Positions 52,425 to 61,101 of a stretch of DNA of 64,000 nucleotides are shown one piece after another (position 1 is the stretch's first letter; each line of letters opens with the position of its first letter). Source of the DNA: Pseudaestuariivita rosea (GTDB taxonomy: Bacteria; Pseudomonadota; Alphaproteobacteria; Rhodobacterales; Rhodobacteraceae); assembly GCF_017592335.1 (NCBI RefSeq), contig NZ_JACNMP010000001.1, positions 1 to 64,000 of the forward strand. Direction: 5' to 3'. A model generated the notes under the pieces. It was not told the origin of the DNA, searched no databases, and saw only the letters and a list, made by a program, of their open reading frames with translations. The translations under genes and the position numbers were made by a program.

Positions 52425-52781
52425 TTAGCGGGGTCTGCGTTCACCGCGGTCGCGGTCGTCACGTTTTTGCATCTGAACAGATGGACCTTCGACGTGTTCA
52501 TGTACTTTGATCGTCAGAACGCGCATCACATCTTCATGCAGGCGCATCAGGCGTTCCATTTCCTGCACAGCAGGCGCAGGGGCATCTGTTTTCAGAAATG
52601 CATAATGGCCCTTGCGGTTCTTGTTGATCTTGTAGGCCATCGTCTTGACGCCCCAGTATTCGCTTTCAATAAGCTTCCCGCCGTTGTCGGACAGGACAGT
52701 GCCAAAGTGTTCAATCAGACCCTCGGCTTGCGTGTTGGACAAGTCCTGACGCGAAATAAAAACATGCTCATATAGCGGCAT
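52425..52781 (-). CDS. rpsF: 30S ribosomal protein S6
   Basis: The 118-residue protein starts MPLYEHVFISRQDLS and has the S6 YWGVKTMAYKINKNRKGHY segment; the C-terminal RDRGERRPR is typical. The ATG at 52781 is preceded by GGAGA; a longer frame to 52844 is rejected. It is the first gene of the operon. The 212-nt upstream region has a 7-bp stem (52828-52834 with 52869-52875) that might be part of a leader, low confidence. Confidence 0.97.
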   Translation of the reverse strand: MPLYEHVFISRQDLSNTQAEGLIEHFGTVLSDNGGKLIESEYWGVKTMAYKINKNRKGHYAFLKTDAPAPAVQEMERLMRLHEDVMRVLTIKVHEHVEGPSVQMQKRDDRDRGERRPR

Positions 52782-52897
52782 GCGATCTCCAGTTCTATCT
52801 AGGCGCACTTCAAAGGGGGGCTTTCGTCTTCCACGCCCACCCACGAGAGGTCACGCGATTCACATCCTGTGGAAGAAGCCGCGCTATCGCATAGTCC

Positions 52898-52909
52898 GCG
52901 AAATTTCGC
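52898..52909. repeat. 12-bp palindrome in the rpsF/52994 divergent region
   Basis: GCGAAATTTCGC is a perfect 12-bp palindrome between the divergent rpsF and 52994 genes, about 85 nt before the latter. It could be an operator; no known regulator matches by eye. Confidence 0.4.
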
Positions 52910-52993
52910 AAGAGCGCCCTACTGTTGTCGTATTTGACGGTAGGTTAAAGCGCGATAGAATATTGATCATATGGCTGCCGAGGGAGCAGGACG

Positions 52994-53611
52994 ATGGCGA
53001 AAACAGACGGCGACACCACAGGTTTTACAGTCGAAGAGGCACCTTGGGGTTATACGATTCGCGCTAATTTTAAAGAAGCATGGGTTGCAATCGCATTGCA
53101 GGTGGCTTCCTGGGCATTCGCCACAGCATGTATTTTGGCAAGCGTTGCACTTTGGTTTGCGCCCAGCACAACAACCGGACCTTATGTTGTTTATATAAAG
53201 TTCGGCACATCCGTCCTGCTGGCAACATTGGGCATGTTGCTGCTGTCATATTCGGTTCGCGGCAGGCAATCAGAATTTCAGGTGGATACGAAAAAGGGTG
53301 AAATCCGTGAGGTTGTGCCAAACAAATCGGGCGCCCCGACAGAGCTGAGCTGCTATGATTTTCGTGATCTAAACGACGTTATAATTCGGCAAATTCAGCA
53401 AAACAGCAAAGCAGAGACACTTTTACTAAGCTACAAGAACGGCATGCATTTTGTTCCGTTGGTGTCGGGATCACAGCACATTCTGGAAAATCTAAAGGAT
53501 CGCATTCTGGCTGATCTGGCGGTACCGGAAACGCCGAAACCATCTTTCCAGAAAACCAGCATCAGAACCAGACTTTTCGGACAAAGCAAAGATATCTCGG
53601 ACGCAGCTTAG
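52994..53611 (+). CDS. Unknown membrane protein with C-terminal cytoplasmic domain
   Basis: The 205-residue protein has two membrane helices (about 30-55 and 68-89) and a C-terminal soluble part of about 115 residues with basic and acidic residues and no known motif (EFQVDTKKGEIREVV, then DVIIRQIQQNS). I recognise no family. It starts with ATG 6 nt after a GGACG stretch. It is divergent from rpsF and its TAG shares four bases with the stop of the convergent gene at 53608 (TTAG). Confidence 0.7.
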   Translation: MAKTDGDTTGFTVEEAPWGYTIRANFKEAWVAIALQVASWAFATACILASVALWFAPSTTTGPYVVYIKFGTSVLLATLGMLLLSYSVRGRQSEFQVDTKKGEIREVVPNKSGAPTELSCYDFRDLNDVIIRQIQQNSKAETLLLSYKNGMHFVPLVSGSQHILENLKDRILADLAVPETPKPSFQKTSIRTRLFGQSKDISDAA

Positions 53612-54372
53612 CTTTCCGTCACAAGCTGATATTCCCGCAATTCATCTGCGGTCAGTATGTAAATCTCGTCCGGTGGGGTCAGCAGCGCGGGTTGCATCAG
53701 TTTCAGGCTGATGCCCATTTCATCCAGATACGTCATGACTTCACCCTGACCGCGCTGAATGTCTTCGACCGCGATAAAGGCAGGCAACATGGTATTTTCG
53801 CCAAAGTAGTGCTGGTGTACCCCGATATAACCGGTCTGCGCTGTGCGCCGGTCGGTACCGCCCGCAAATACATAAGGACAAGCCGACAGACAGATGTGTT
53901 CAGCATCGACACTTGTTTCGAAACCGCGGTCACGGATCACGCGTCCAATTTGCAGAGCATCCGACACAGACCCACCCGGACTATGCAGCGAAATTATCGT
54001 TGGCGCGTTCAGTTGTTCCTGCAGGTAGGTTTCAAATCGTTGCGCATCGCCCGGCGCGATTTGGCCGGTCAGACGTAACAGGTCGCCATTACGTTCGAAC
54101 TGCAATCTAGCGGCCATCGGCCCGACATCCGGTCCGGTGTAGGGCGTAACCGGTGCCCGTGACGGTTGATATCGCCGGGTCTGATCGCCAGGTGCAATGG
54201 GGCGTTCAAGCGTCGGCGCGCGCGACGGAAAACTAAGCGAAATCGATGATCGCATCAGATCCCCAAGGACCAGAAAAGCAGCAATTCCAAGCTGAACAAA
54301 CAGCATAAACTTGATGGCCATCAAGGTTGATGACTTTGGTTTCTTGACGGCCTTGGCGTCAGCGTTGCTCAC
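53608..54372 (-). CDS. Membrane-anchored ClpP-fold periplasmic protein (COG3904-like)
   Basis: The 254-residue protein has an N-terminal membrane anchor (about 18-38) and a periplasmic ClpP/crotonase-like domain: SLHSPGGSVSDALQIG (128-143), CLSACPYVFAGG with Ser163 in the nucleophile position, and GYIGVHQHYF with His186/188. The Ser-His pair suggests a serine protease of SppA/ClpP type, as in COG3904 proteins. A third member of the triad is not certain. It overlaps the coiled-coil protein gene upstream by 4 nt, so the two are made together and may interact. Substrate unknown. Confidence 0.8.
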   Translation of the reverse strand: MSNADAKAVKKPKSSTLMAIKFMLFVQLGIAAFLVLGDLMRSSISLSFPSRAPTLERPIAPGDQTRRYQPSRAPVTPYTGPDVGPMAARLQFERNGDLLRLTGQIAPGDAQRFETYLQEQLNAPTIISLHSPGGSVSDALQIGRVIRDRGFETSVDAEHICLSACPYVFAGGTDRRTAQTGYIGVHQHYFGENTMLPAFIAVEDIQRGQGEVMTYLDEMGISLKLMQPALLTPPDEIYILTADELREYQLVTES

Positions 54373-55691
54373 CTTTTCGACCCTGACGGCAGCGTTTCAA
54401 TCGCGGCGGGTTTTGGACCAACCGCATCCTCCGGATCGATCCGACGTTCTCTATCTTCGATGTCCAGTGTTTCGCCGTCGATATCCATCAGCGCCGCGCG
54501 CGCCACACGTAATTCAGCCAAAGTCATCGAATCTTCCAGGCTGACATCGCCCCGCCCGGCCCGAATAGCCGCTTGCGTAATAGTCAGGATAAAGACCAAA
54601 ACCGCTGGAAGCAGGTCGATTGCAATTGCCCCCGCCCAGCTTGGTACAAAGTTTGCGGCGTATTTGATAACCGCATCGGCTGTTGAGATTGGGGTATAAA
54701 CAGGTTCAACCGGTGTAGGCATGGCCATGACCTCTTGTGCTGCGACGCGCAGTGTATCAGCCCGCTGTGACAATACCTCAAGTACAGATGTGATCGTTGC
54801 GGCCTGATCAGATCGGTTCGCATCTGTTGCACCATCCAACTGCGGCAGCACGACCGAAGCCGACAAGTCCTGCGCCGCGCGTTCAACCAGCGGTGCGACC
54901 GATAGCTGCCTGATCTGTGTGATGACACCCGCCAAACGCACGGCCTCTTCGGAAAATTCAACGGATCGCGCCTCAACCGGGCCGGGTTCAACTGTTAGCG
55001 CGCGCATACGGCTTAGGATCAGGTTACCCTCGGCGAAAGATGTATCAATCAGCGGTCCCTGACTGGCGATCTGGTTTTCAAGTGTCTGCAGTTCCTGAGA
55101 TTTCTGGCGAAGAACGCGAAAAACCGCACCGCGACCAGCCAAACCGGATAGATTTCCGGTTGCTTCCAGTTCCGACAAATCCTCAAAGCTTTGGCGTGCA
55201 CGGGCAACGTCACGCTCTAAACCCTGCGCCGCGATGGCAATCGCATTCGCCTGTTCAAGTGATTGCTGATAGTCCTGCACAGTTCTGGCCAGATGCTGTT
55301 CGACAGCCGCAGCGCCAGCCAAAGCCGCAGCGTTCAACCAAGACGACATCGCAATAATCGCGCCACATCCGAGCAACATCGACAAAAACAGCCCCACCCG
55401 CGCCCTGGCGGTGCGAACGGCAGGCAGAAGGCGTATCAGGAAGGACCAGAAAACAAATATGCCAACCGAAACGGCAATCGAATAGGCCATCGCGGCAAAA
55501 AAGGACAATGCCCCGTTGTCGTCCAACAGCGACGACACACCCAGATAGGTATAGATGCCGGATGCAACAGCCAGAACACCCAAGGCGGCACCGGTAAAGG
55601 TATCAAGCCAACTTAGATGGCCTTCCAGTTCTTTGGCGTAGCGCAAACCCTGCGATCTGACATGGTCATGATACTTTTCCGACACTGGCAC
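54369..55691 (-). CDS. Unknown four-helix membrane protein with long coiled coil
   Basis: The 440-residue protein has three N-terminal membrane helices (about 32-54, 61-88, 98-117), a long helical, Gln/Ala/Glu-rich coiled-coil region (about 125-345; for example ARTVQDYQQSLEQANAIA), a last helix near 352-376 and an acidic tail with DGETLDIEDRERRIDPED. I recognise no family with confidence; the layout resembles DUF4407-like or methyl-accepting-like sensors. The coiled coil lies between helices, so is expected outside the cytoplasm. It is coupled to the ClpP-fold gene. Confidence 0.72.
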   Translation of the reverse strand: MPVSEKYHDHVRSQGLRYAKELEGHLSWLDTFTGAALGVLAVASGIYTYLGVSSLLDDNGALSFFAAMAYSIAVSVGIFVFWSFLIRLLPAVRTARARVGLFLSMLLGCGAIIAMSSWLNAAALAGAAAVEQHLARTVQDYQQSLEQANAIAIAAQGLERDVARARQSFEDLSELEATGNLSGLAGRGAVFRVLRQKSQELQTLENQIASQGPLIDTSFAEGNLILSRMRALTVEPGPVEARSVEFSEEAVRLAGVITQIRQLSVAPLVERAAQDLSASVVLPQLDGATDANRSDQAATITSVLEVLSQRADTLRVAAQEVMAMPTPVEPVYTPISTADAVIKYAANFVPSWAGAIAIDLLPAVLVFILTITQAAIRAGRGDVSLEDSMTLAELRVARAALMDIDGETLDIEDRERRIDPEDAVGPKPAAIETLPSGSKR

Positions 55692-55766
55692 AGTCCTTTG
55701 ATCATTGATCCTTGGACTTTATGCGGGTGAAACCACCGCAGTGTAAATGCCGTTGTTAAAACCTGA

Positions 55767-56174
55767 TCAGGCTGGGCTGCTGGCGACAGGTTGCAAAAGA
55801 TCGACTGGCAGACCCTGGCCAGCGATGATGCGTTCCGCCAATTGCGTAATCGCTTGTGTCTGGCGTGGATCGGTCGAGGCCGACGCGACATCTTTCAATA
55901 TCTGGCCAATAGCCGCAGGATCGGCATTTTGTGCCGTTCGCAAACCTTGCGCAATCGCCGCAGCCAAAGCCCCGATCTGAGTATTGCGCAACGCATCGTC
56001 AACGTTTTCGGCCAGGATCTGCTGCAACGCTGTGTTTGTTGCGGCACGGCAGACAGCCGCATCTTGACTACAAGCGGTCTGAACGGCAGCTGCATCAAAC
56101 TGCAAAGCCTGCGCATGCAAAACGGTTGCAGTCAGGCAAAACCAAACGACAACAACAGCAATGACACGTTGCAT
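55767..56174 (-). CDS. Small secreted protein of unknown function
   Basis: The 135-residue protein has a signal peptide (MQRVIAVVVVWFCLTATVLHA-QA) and an Ala/Gln-rich helical mature part with two Cys residues in TACSQDAAVC. The ATG at 56174 has AAAAGGG at about 10 nt; an ATG three codons earlier (56183) lacks spacing and a frame to 56264 lacks a signal peptide. I recognise no family. It is 75 nt upstream of the coiled-coil gene and may be cotranscribed. Confidence 0.62.
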   Translation of the reverse strand: MQRVIAVVVVWFCLTATVLHAQALQFDAAAVQTACSQDAAVCRAATNTALQQILAENVDDALRNTQIGALAAAIAQGLRTAQNADPAAIGQILKDVASASTDPRQTQAITQLAERIIAGQGLPVDLLQPVASSPA

Positions 56175-56295
56175 TCCAAACATCCCTTTTGACGTCGCAG
56201 TCTGTGCGATGCTGTTACCATAAAGAAACTTTGGTTTATCGTTTATTAACGGTTCGGAAGGCAAAAGGTTAAAGCTTTAACGATTTACCCGAGTC

Positions 56296-56922
56296 ATGAA
56301 ACGCGCACTTCTTATATCACTGACACTGTTTTTCACGACCACAGCTGCTGTCCAGCTTTGGGCCGAGTTGTCAACCGTTCAGTTTTCGAATGCAAATAAA
56401 CAGACCGATTTTTCAGCGCTTCTTTCATCGGTTCCACCTGTTCCACCGTCTGTCCGTGGCCGCTATCAGATCCTGCAGACCTGTGATACCGCATTGAACG
56501 GGCCATTCGGGCAGCTTCAAAGCACCGCCTGGCGGGCCCAGATCGGGCAGCACTGCCTGATTACCGCCAATAATATATTGCGACAGACGCCCCAGTTTTC
56601 CTTTGCACATCTGATCGTCGCCAGCGCTGAAGCCGACAGAAATAACATCAATGCAGCGCGGGCTGCGTTGCAATCATCCCAGACGCATGCCCCCTATCAA
56701 GCGTGGCTGATCGAAAGGCGCATCCAGCTACAGTTCGAAGCCGGTCACCTGACGAAAGAGGAGCTTGAAGGGCTTTTGCTGACCGCCCGCGGCCCCAGTA
56801 TCTTAGCGGCACGCTATGCCGCTGACCCGAATATCAGAGCGGTTATTCTTGCGGTACTTCGCCAGATATCACCGCAATCGCAAAAGCGCTTTCTGGATCA
56901 GATCAAGGCGCATGCGGGATGA
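56296..56922 (+). CDS. Unknown secreted protein at the head of the polysaccharide operon
   Basis: The 208-residue protein has an N-terminal signal or anchor (MKRALLISLTLFFTTTAAVQ, about 3-22) and a helical remainder with two Cys residues and TPR-like SFAHLIVASAEADRNNINAARAAL (residues about 99-122 in parts). I recognise no exact family. It overlaps the ligase gene by 4 nt (ATGA), so is likely a partner of polysaccharide assembly in this operon. Confidence 0.7.
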   Translation: MKRALLISLTLFFTTTAAVQLWAELSTVQFSNANKQTDFSALLSSVPPVPPSVRGRYQILQTCDTALNGPFGQLQSTAWRAQIGQHCLITANNILRQTPQFSFAHLIVASAEADRNNINAARAALQSSQTHAPYQAWLIERRIQLQFEAGHLTKEELEGLLLTARGPSILAARYAADPNIRAVILAVLRQISPQSQKRFLDQIKAHAG

Positions 56923-58202
56923 ATCACACCGTTCCGCACCCCGATCAAAACATCCTGCAACGACAACCGACTGACCGGCTGGCATCCATTCAGATCTGGT
57001 CTCTGATCGGTTTGATCCTGCTGGTCCCGCTTCCACTGGCCAGCAACAGGCCCATTTTTTGGCTGTCCTGCAGTGTACTGGTTGGGTTCATCACGCTGCT
57101 TCATTTCATTTTGTCGACCAAACACAGTGCGCCTTTTCGTATTGTGAAGGACCACACAATCCTGTCGATCCTGACCATTCTGTTTTTGATATCAGCTGCG
57201 GTACATAGCCAGTTTTCAAGCATAGTAAGCGAGGCCAGCCAGCTGGGCATGATCCGCCTGATCACCTACACCCTGTTTTTTGCGATGATCTATCAGGTCT
57301 GCAATCACCAAAAACCGCGCGACATGATCATTTGGACTGTTTTTCTGGCCGGTTTGCTACAAGCCCTATTGGCGATTATCGCATTGGTTTTGCTGAGTGA
57401 TGCAGCACTTTGGGGCGAAAAAATCGCCTATAAGGGTGCCGCCACAGGAACATTCATCAATCGTAACGCCTTGGCCATGTTTCTTGGCATCAGTCTGATG
57501 GCAGGTTTGGCCATTGTGACGCGCTATCGCTCCGACAGCCGCATGCTATCCCTGACAGGGCTTGAGGTCATCGCGATCTGGTTTGCGCTGGGCCTTGTTC
57601 TGATCACCTTGATCACCACCCAATCCCGCACTGGTGTTGCCGTGGCCCTTCTGGGTTTTGTTTTTTACATTGCTAACTCAACTCAGAAATCGAGAAGTTT
57701 TTTCGAACCAACCGCACTGATGGGCGCTGTGATTGCAGTACTGACACTGATGGTGTTTGGGGCTGGCGTCATAACACGTGGCATGTTCTGGCAGGCAGAT
57801 GGGGTTGATCGCATCCAGCTTTACAGTCAGATCATTCAAGCCACGGTCGAACGCCCCCTGACGGGATACGGTCTGGACAGTTTCCGTCTGGCTTTTGAGC
57901 AGTTTCATCGCCCACCCCTGACATCGGAACTGGTCTGGGAATACGGCCATTCGACCTATCTGACCCATTGGTTTGAGTTCGGCGTCATCATTGGCTCACT
58001 TCCTGTATGTCTTGGCATAGCTTTAGCTGTCGGTTTGGTCCGAAATAGACAAAACCCCTTGGCCAAGGCTGCATTGGCGGCGCTTTTGATGTGCGCAGTC
58101 CATGCCACAGTCGACTTTGCACTTGAGATGCCAGCGAACGTGTTCCTATTGCTGGCTTTGCTTGCAGTCGGATTGTCTGACACCCCGAAACGGAAAGCAT
58201 AA
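56919..58202 (+). CDS. O-antigen ligase / Wzy family polymerase
   Basis: The 427-residue membrane protein has about eleven helices, the Wzy_C/WaaL block TLITTQSRTGVAVALLGF (about 228-245) and a large periplasmic loop with VERPLTGYGLDSFRLAFEQ and WEYGHSTYLTHWFEFG, where His and Arg residues act. It polymerises or ligates undecaprenyl-linked glycan in the periplasm. It lies between a secreted protein gene and a metallophosphatase gene with no gaps, and upstream of a Wzc-type kinase, so is part of an exopolysaccharide or capsule operon. Confidence 0.85.
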   Translation: MNHTVPHPDQNILQRQPTDRLASIQIWSLIGLILLVPLPLASNRPIFWLSCSVLVGFITLLHFILSTKHSAPFRIVKDHTILSILTILFLISAAVHSQFSSIVSEASQLGMIRLITYTLFFAMIYQVCNHQKPRDMIIWTVFLAGLLQALLAIIALVLLSDAALWGEKIAYKGAATGTFINRNALAMFLGISLMAGLAIVTRYRSDSRMLSLTGLEVIAIWFALGLVLITLITTQSRTGVAVALLGFVFYIANSTQKSRSFFEPTALMGAVIAVLTLMVFGAGVITRGMFWQADGVDRIQLYSQIIQATVERPLTGYGLDSFRLAFEQFHRPPLTSELVWEYGHSTYLTHWFEFGVIIGSLPVCLGIALAVGLVRNRQNPLAKAALAALLMCAVHATVDFALEMPANVFLLLALLAVGLSDTPKRKA

Positions 58203-58985
58203 ATGGCACTGACAGCATTCAAACAGTTTCTGAAATTTGAAACGGCGGAACCGCGATGCAGGATGGTCATTCCGACTATCACACAACCGATCTATGCCAT
58301 CGGCGACATCCATGGGCGTTTGGATCTGTACCGCGCCCTGGAACGCTGGATCCTTGCTGATCTGCGCAAATCCGGTGGCGTCGGGTTGATTGTAGCCCTG
58401 GGTGATATCGTCGATCGCGGGCCAAGCACTGCACAGTTAATTGAACTGTTTGCAGCTGGCAGCGCTGATAACGTTCGCAAGGTCTGCCTTTTGGGCAACC
58501 ACGAACGGATGATGTTGGATTTCCTGAAGTCGCCATCCATGGCATCGGACTGGCTTAGCTTCGGGGGGTGGCAGACGTTGATGTCCTATGGCATCAAGCC
58601 AACGACCGGTATGACCGATGCGCAACTGAAAGAAGCGGTCAGTACGCAGATTCCGGCGCATCACATCGATTTTCTGAAAAGCATGCCAATCTCGCTTCAC
58701 GCGGGCGACTATTTTCTGTCACATGCGGGGGCGGACAAGCGCTATGGGCTAGAGGATCAACCCGAAGACGTTCTGCTTTGGGGGCGCAGTCAGCCATCGC
58801 ATCCCGACGCGGTGGTGGTGCATGGGCATCGCACAGTTGAACAGGCCAAACATTTCGGCAGCCGCATTGCGCTGGATACGAATGCCTATGCCAGCGACGT
58901 GCTAAGCGCCGTCAGGCTGGGTCCCGACACCACAACACTTTTCATGGAAACGGCGCGCAAGCAGCCGCGCACGATCAAGGAGTGA
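58203..58985 (+). CDS. PPP-type metallophosphoesterase
   Basis: The 260-residue protein has the metallophosphatase motifs GDIHGRLDL (about 38-46), GDIVDRGP (about 68-75), GNHE (about 101-104) and HGHR (about 209-212), the PrpA/lambda-phosphatase type. It may dephosphorylate proteins or cleave nucleotides such as Ap4A. ATG is directly after the ligase TAA. It lies 3 nt before the tyrosine-kinase gene, so could be the phosphatase that opposes the kinase, an unproven idea. Confidence 0.88.
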   Translation: MALTAFKQFLKFETAEPRCRMVIPTITQPIYAIGDIHGRLDLYRALERWILADLRKSGGVGLIVALGDIVDRGPSTAQLIELFAAGSADNVRKVCLLGNHERMMLDFLKSPSMASDWLSFGGWQTLMSYGIKPTTGMTDAQLKEAVSTQIPAHHIDFLKSMPISLHAGDYFLSHAGADKRYGLEDQPEDVLLWGRSQPSHPDAVVVHGHRTVEQAKHFGSRIALDTNAYASDVLSAVRLGPDTTTLFMETARKQPRTIKE

Positions 58986-58988
58986 TCC

Positions 58989-61097
58989 ATGTTGGATACT
59001 GAACTAAGCCTCAAGGATATCTTTGGTATTCTCAGACGGCAGATACGGCTGATCGGGCTGGTTGTGTTTATCGGCTTGTGCTGCGCGTTGGCGTATTTGT
59101 TAGCCTCGACACCGGTTTATCGCGCGACGGCTTTGGTTCTGGTCGACCCGCAAAAACGCGACATTCTGGATCCAGGCCGTCAGCAAAGTGTTTCTGGGTC
59201 GACCGAAAACGCAAGGGTTGACAGCGAAGTTGAAATTCTGCGATCTTCGGCAACCGCGCTTGCGACCATAAGACAAACCAATCTGGTCAACGATCCTGAG
59301 TTCGGCCCACAACTGTCGACCCGCGAAAAACTGCTGCGTTCGGTGGGTATTGAACCCGAAGTCAATGAAAACCCCGATGATCTTGTGCAGGGTGTTTTGG
59401 CGCGCTTTCAGAACGCCATCACGATCAAACGACGAGGGCTGACCTATCTGATTTCGGTTTCGGTCGATGCCAAAGACCCAGAGCGTGCCGCGCATTTAGC
59501 CAATGCCGTTTCACAGAATTATATAAATCAGCAACTTCAGACCAAAATCGCCGCATCACTGACCGCACGGGATGCGCTTCAGGCACAAAGTGACAATGCC
59601 CGCGACAGGCTGGCGCGGTCCGAAGACGCTCTGGATCTGTTCATTTCCCAGAACATTGATCGGCTTGAAGCGGAAAACGGAACTGATGAAATCAGCCTGC
59701 TGCGCCAGCAGTTGAATACCGTCAGCCAGAGCAGACTGGCGTCCGAGGTTCAAGCGGCGTCGGCCCAGGCCGCCCTTAGCGTGCAGGATTGGTCGACCCT
59801 TTCTGAAACTCTGGGGGATGAAGCCATCCGGTCACTGGCATTGCAGCGGCAACAGCTGCAAGATCGGCTGGCCGGACGTGATCCGTCAGATATGACAACG
59901 GCGGATCTTAGTGCTGAAATCCTGCGGCTTGAACAATCGCTGCAATACCGCGCGCTGAACGGGATTGAGACCCTAAAAACAGAAATCGCCAGTTTTGATC
60001 AATCCGTCGATCAACTTCAGGGGCAAATCCGGCAGACCCTTCTGCAGGGACAAATGTCGTCTGATACAATTGCGCAGGTTTTCACTCTGCAGCAGGAAGC
60101 CAGCATCGCACGGCGTCAATATCAAAACCTGCTATCCCGGTTGCGTGATCTTGAGGCGCAGGCGGCTTTGCAGATCGCCGACAGTCAGGTTGTTTCCGAG
60201 GCGCTGCCGCCCACCAAACCCATCAGTCCGAACACTCGACTGACGCTTGCTTTTGCCATTGTTGCGGCGCTGGGTATTGGATTGGCGCTGGCGCTTTTGA
60301 ACGAATACCACGTCGGTGGGGTTGGATCGGCCGCGCAGCTGAAAAACGTGACCCGATCCAGCCAGGTTATCCGCCTGCCCGCACTGACTGGCAAATCAGT
60401 GCCTGGCGATCAGATCATCGATGCGCCGCTATCAGCCTATGCCGAAGCGATGCGCCGCCTGCGTGCGGAACTAGACATCAGCTTGCATAATAAAAAAGGC
60501 GCCAAAGTGATCTTGGTGACCTCTGCGATTCCGTCCGAGGGCAAGACGTCGACAGCCTTGGCGCTGGCGCGGACCTGTGCACTGGCGGGGCAGGATACTC
60601 TGCTGATCGACTGCGATCTGCGTAAACCCAGCCTGCATCAGCAGCTTGGGCGCACACCCGACAGTGGTTTCATGCAATATCTGCAAGATCCCAAATCGAA
60701 TGGCGGCGATTATCCCGAGTTCTATCAACGTGATGCGCGCAGCCCCGCCGCCGTGATTATGGGGTGTGGTCAAAGCGATGTGCCAACCGATCAACTGCTA
60801 AGCTCGGGTGTTTTTGAAAAGCTGATCCATGATGCCAAAAAGGTAACGGACGTCATCATTCTGGACAGTGCGCCACTGCTATCGGTTGTCGATACCCGCT
60901 ATATCGCCCGGCACGCAGATGCGATCGTTATGTCGGTGCGTCATGCCAGCACGCCGCAATCCGACGTGCGGATGGCGATGAACGAACTGATGCAAGTGAT
61001 CGAACCCGATGTGCCCGTGATCAGCGTTCTGAACGTCGAGGACGCGAAACGCGACATGCACCGGACGTACGGATACTACGTGGATCAGGCCGCTTAA
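58989..61097 (+). CDS. Polysaccharide co-polymerase and tyrosine autokinase (Wzc type)
   Basis: The 702-residue protein has an N-terminal Wzz domain with a membrane helix (about 17-38), a long periplasmic coiled-coil region (about 150-400), a second helix near 418-438, and a BY-kinase domain: Walker A IPSEGKTSTA (about 514-523), Walker A' LLIDCDLRKPS and Walker B VIILDSAPLL. The C terminus has Tyr694, Tyr696 and Tyr697, the autophosphorylation cluster. It controls chain length and export of a glycan. Last gene of the operon 56296-61097; convergent with pip. Confidence 0.92.
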   Translation: MLDTELSLKDIFGILRRQIRLIGLVVFIGLCCALAYLLASTPVYRATALVLVDPQKRDILDPGRQQSVSGSTENARVDSEVEILRSSATALATIRQTNLVNDPEFGPQLSTREKLLRSVGIEPEVNENPDDLVQGVLARFQNAITIKRRGLTYLISVSVDAKDPERAAHLANAVSQNYINQQLQTKIAASLTARDALQAQSDNARDRLARSEDALDLFISQNIDRLEAENGTDEISLLRQQLNTVSQSRLASEVQAASAQAALSVQDWSTLSETLGDEAIRSLALQRQQLQDRLAGRDPSDMTTADLSAEILRLEQSLQYRALNGIETLKTEIASFDQSVDQLQGQIRQTLLQGQMSSDTIAQVFTLQQEASIARRQYQNLLSRLRDLEAQAALQIADSQVVSEALPPTKPISPNTRLTLAFAIVAALGIGLALALLNEYHVGGVGSAAQLKNVTRSSQVIRLPALTGKSVPGDQIIDAPLSAYAEAMRRLRAELDISLHNKKGAKVILVTSAIPSEGKTSTALALARTCALAGQDTLLIDCDLRKPSLHQQLGRTPDSGFMQYLQDPKSNGGDYPEFYQRDARSPAAVIMGCGQSDVPTDQLLSSGVFEKLIHDAKKVTDVIILDSAPLLSVVDTRYIARHADAIVMSVRHASTPQSDVRMAMNELMQVIEPDVPVISVLNVEDAKRDMHRTYGYYVDQAA

Positions 61098-61101
61098 CTG
61101 A

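Noticed and set aside
52828-52875. S6:S18 leader riboregulator upstream of rpsF
   Set aside because: Only a single 7-bp stem is visible; the conserved features of the known motif could not be found.
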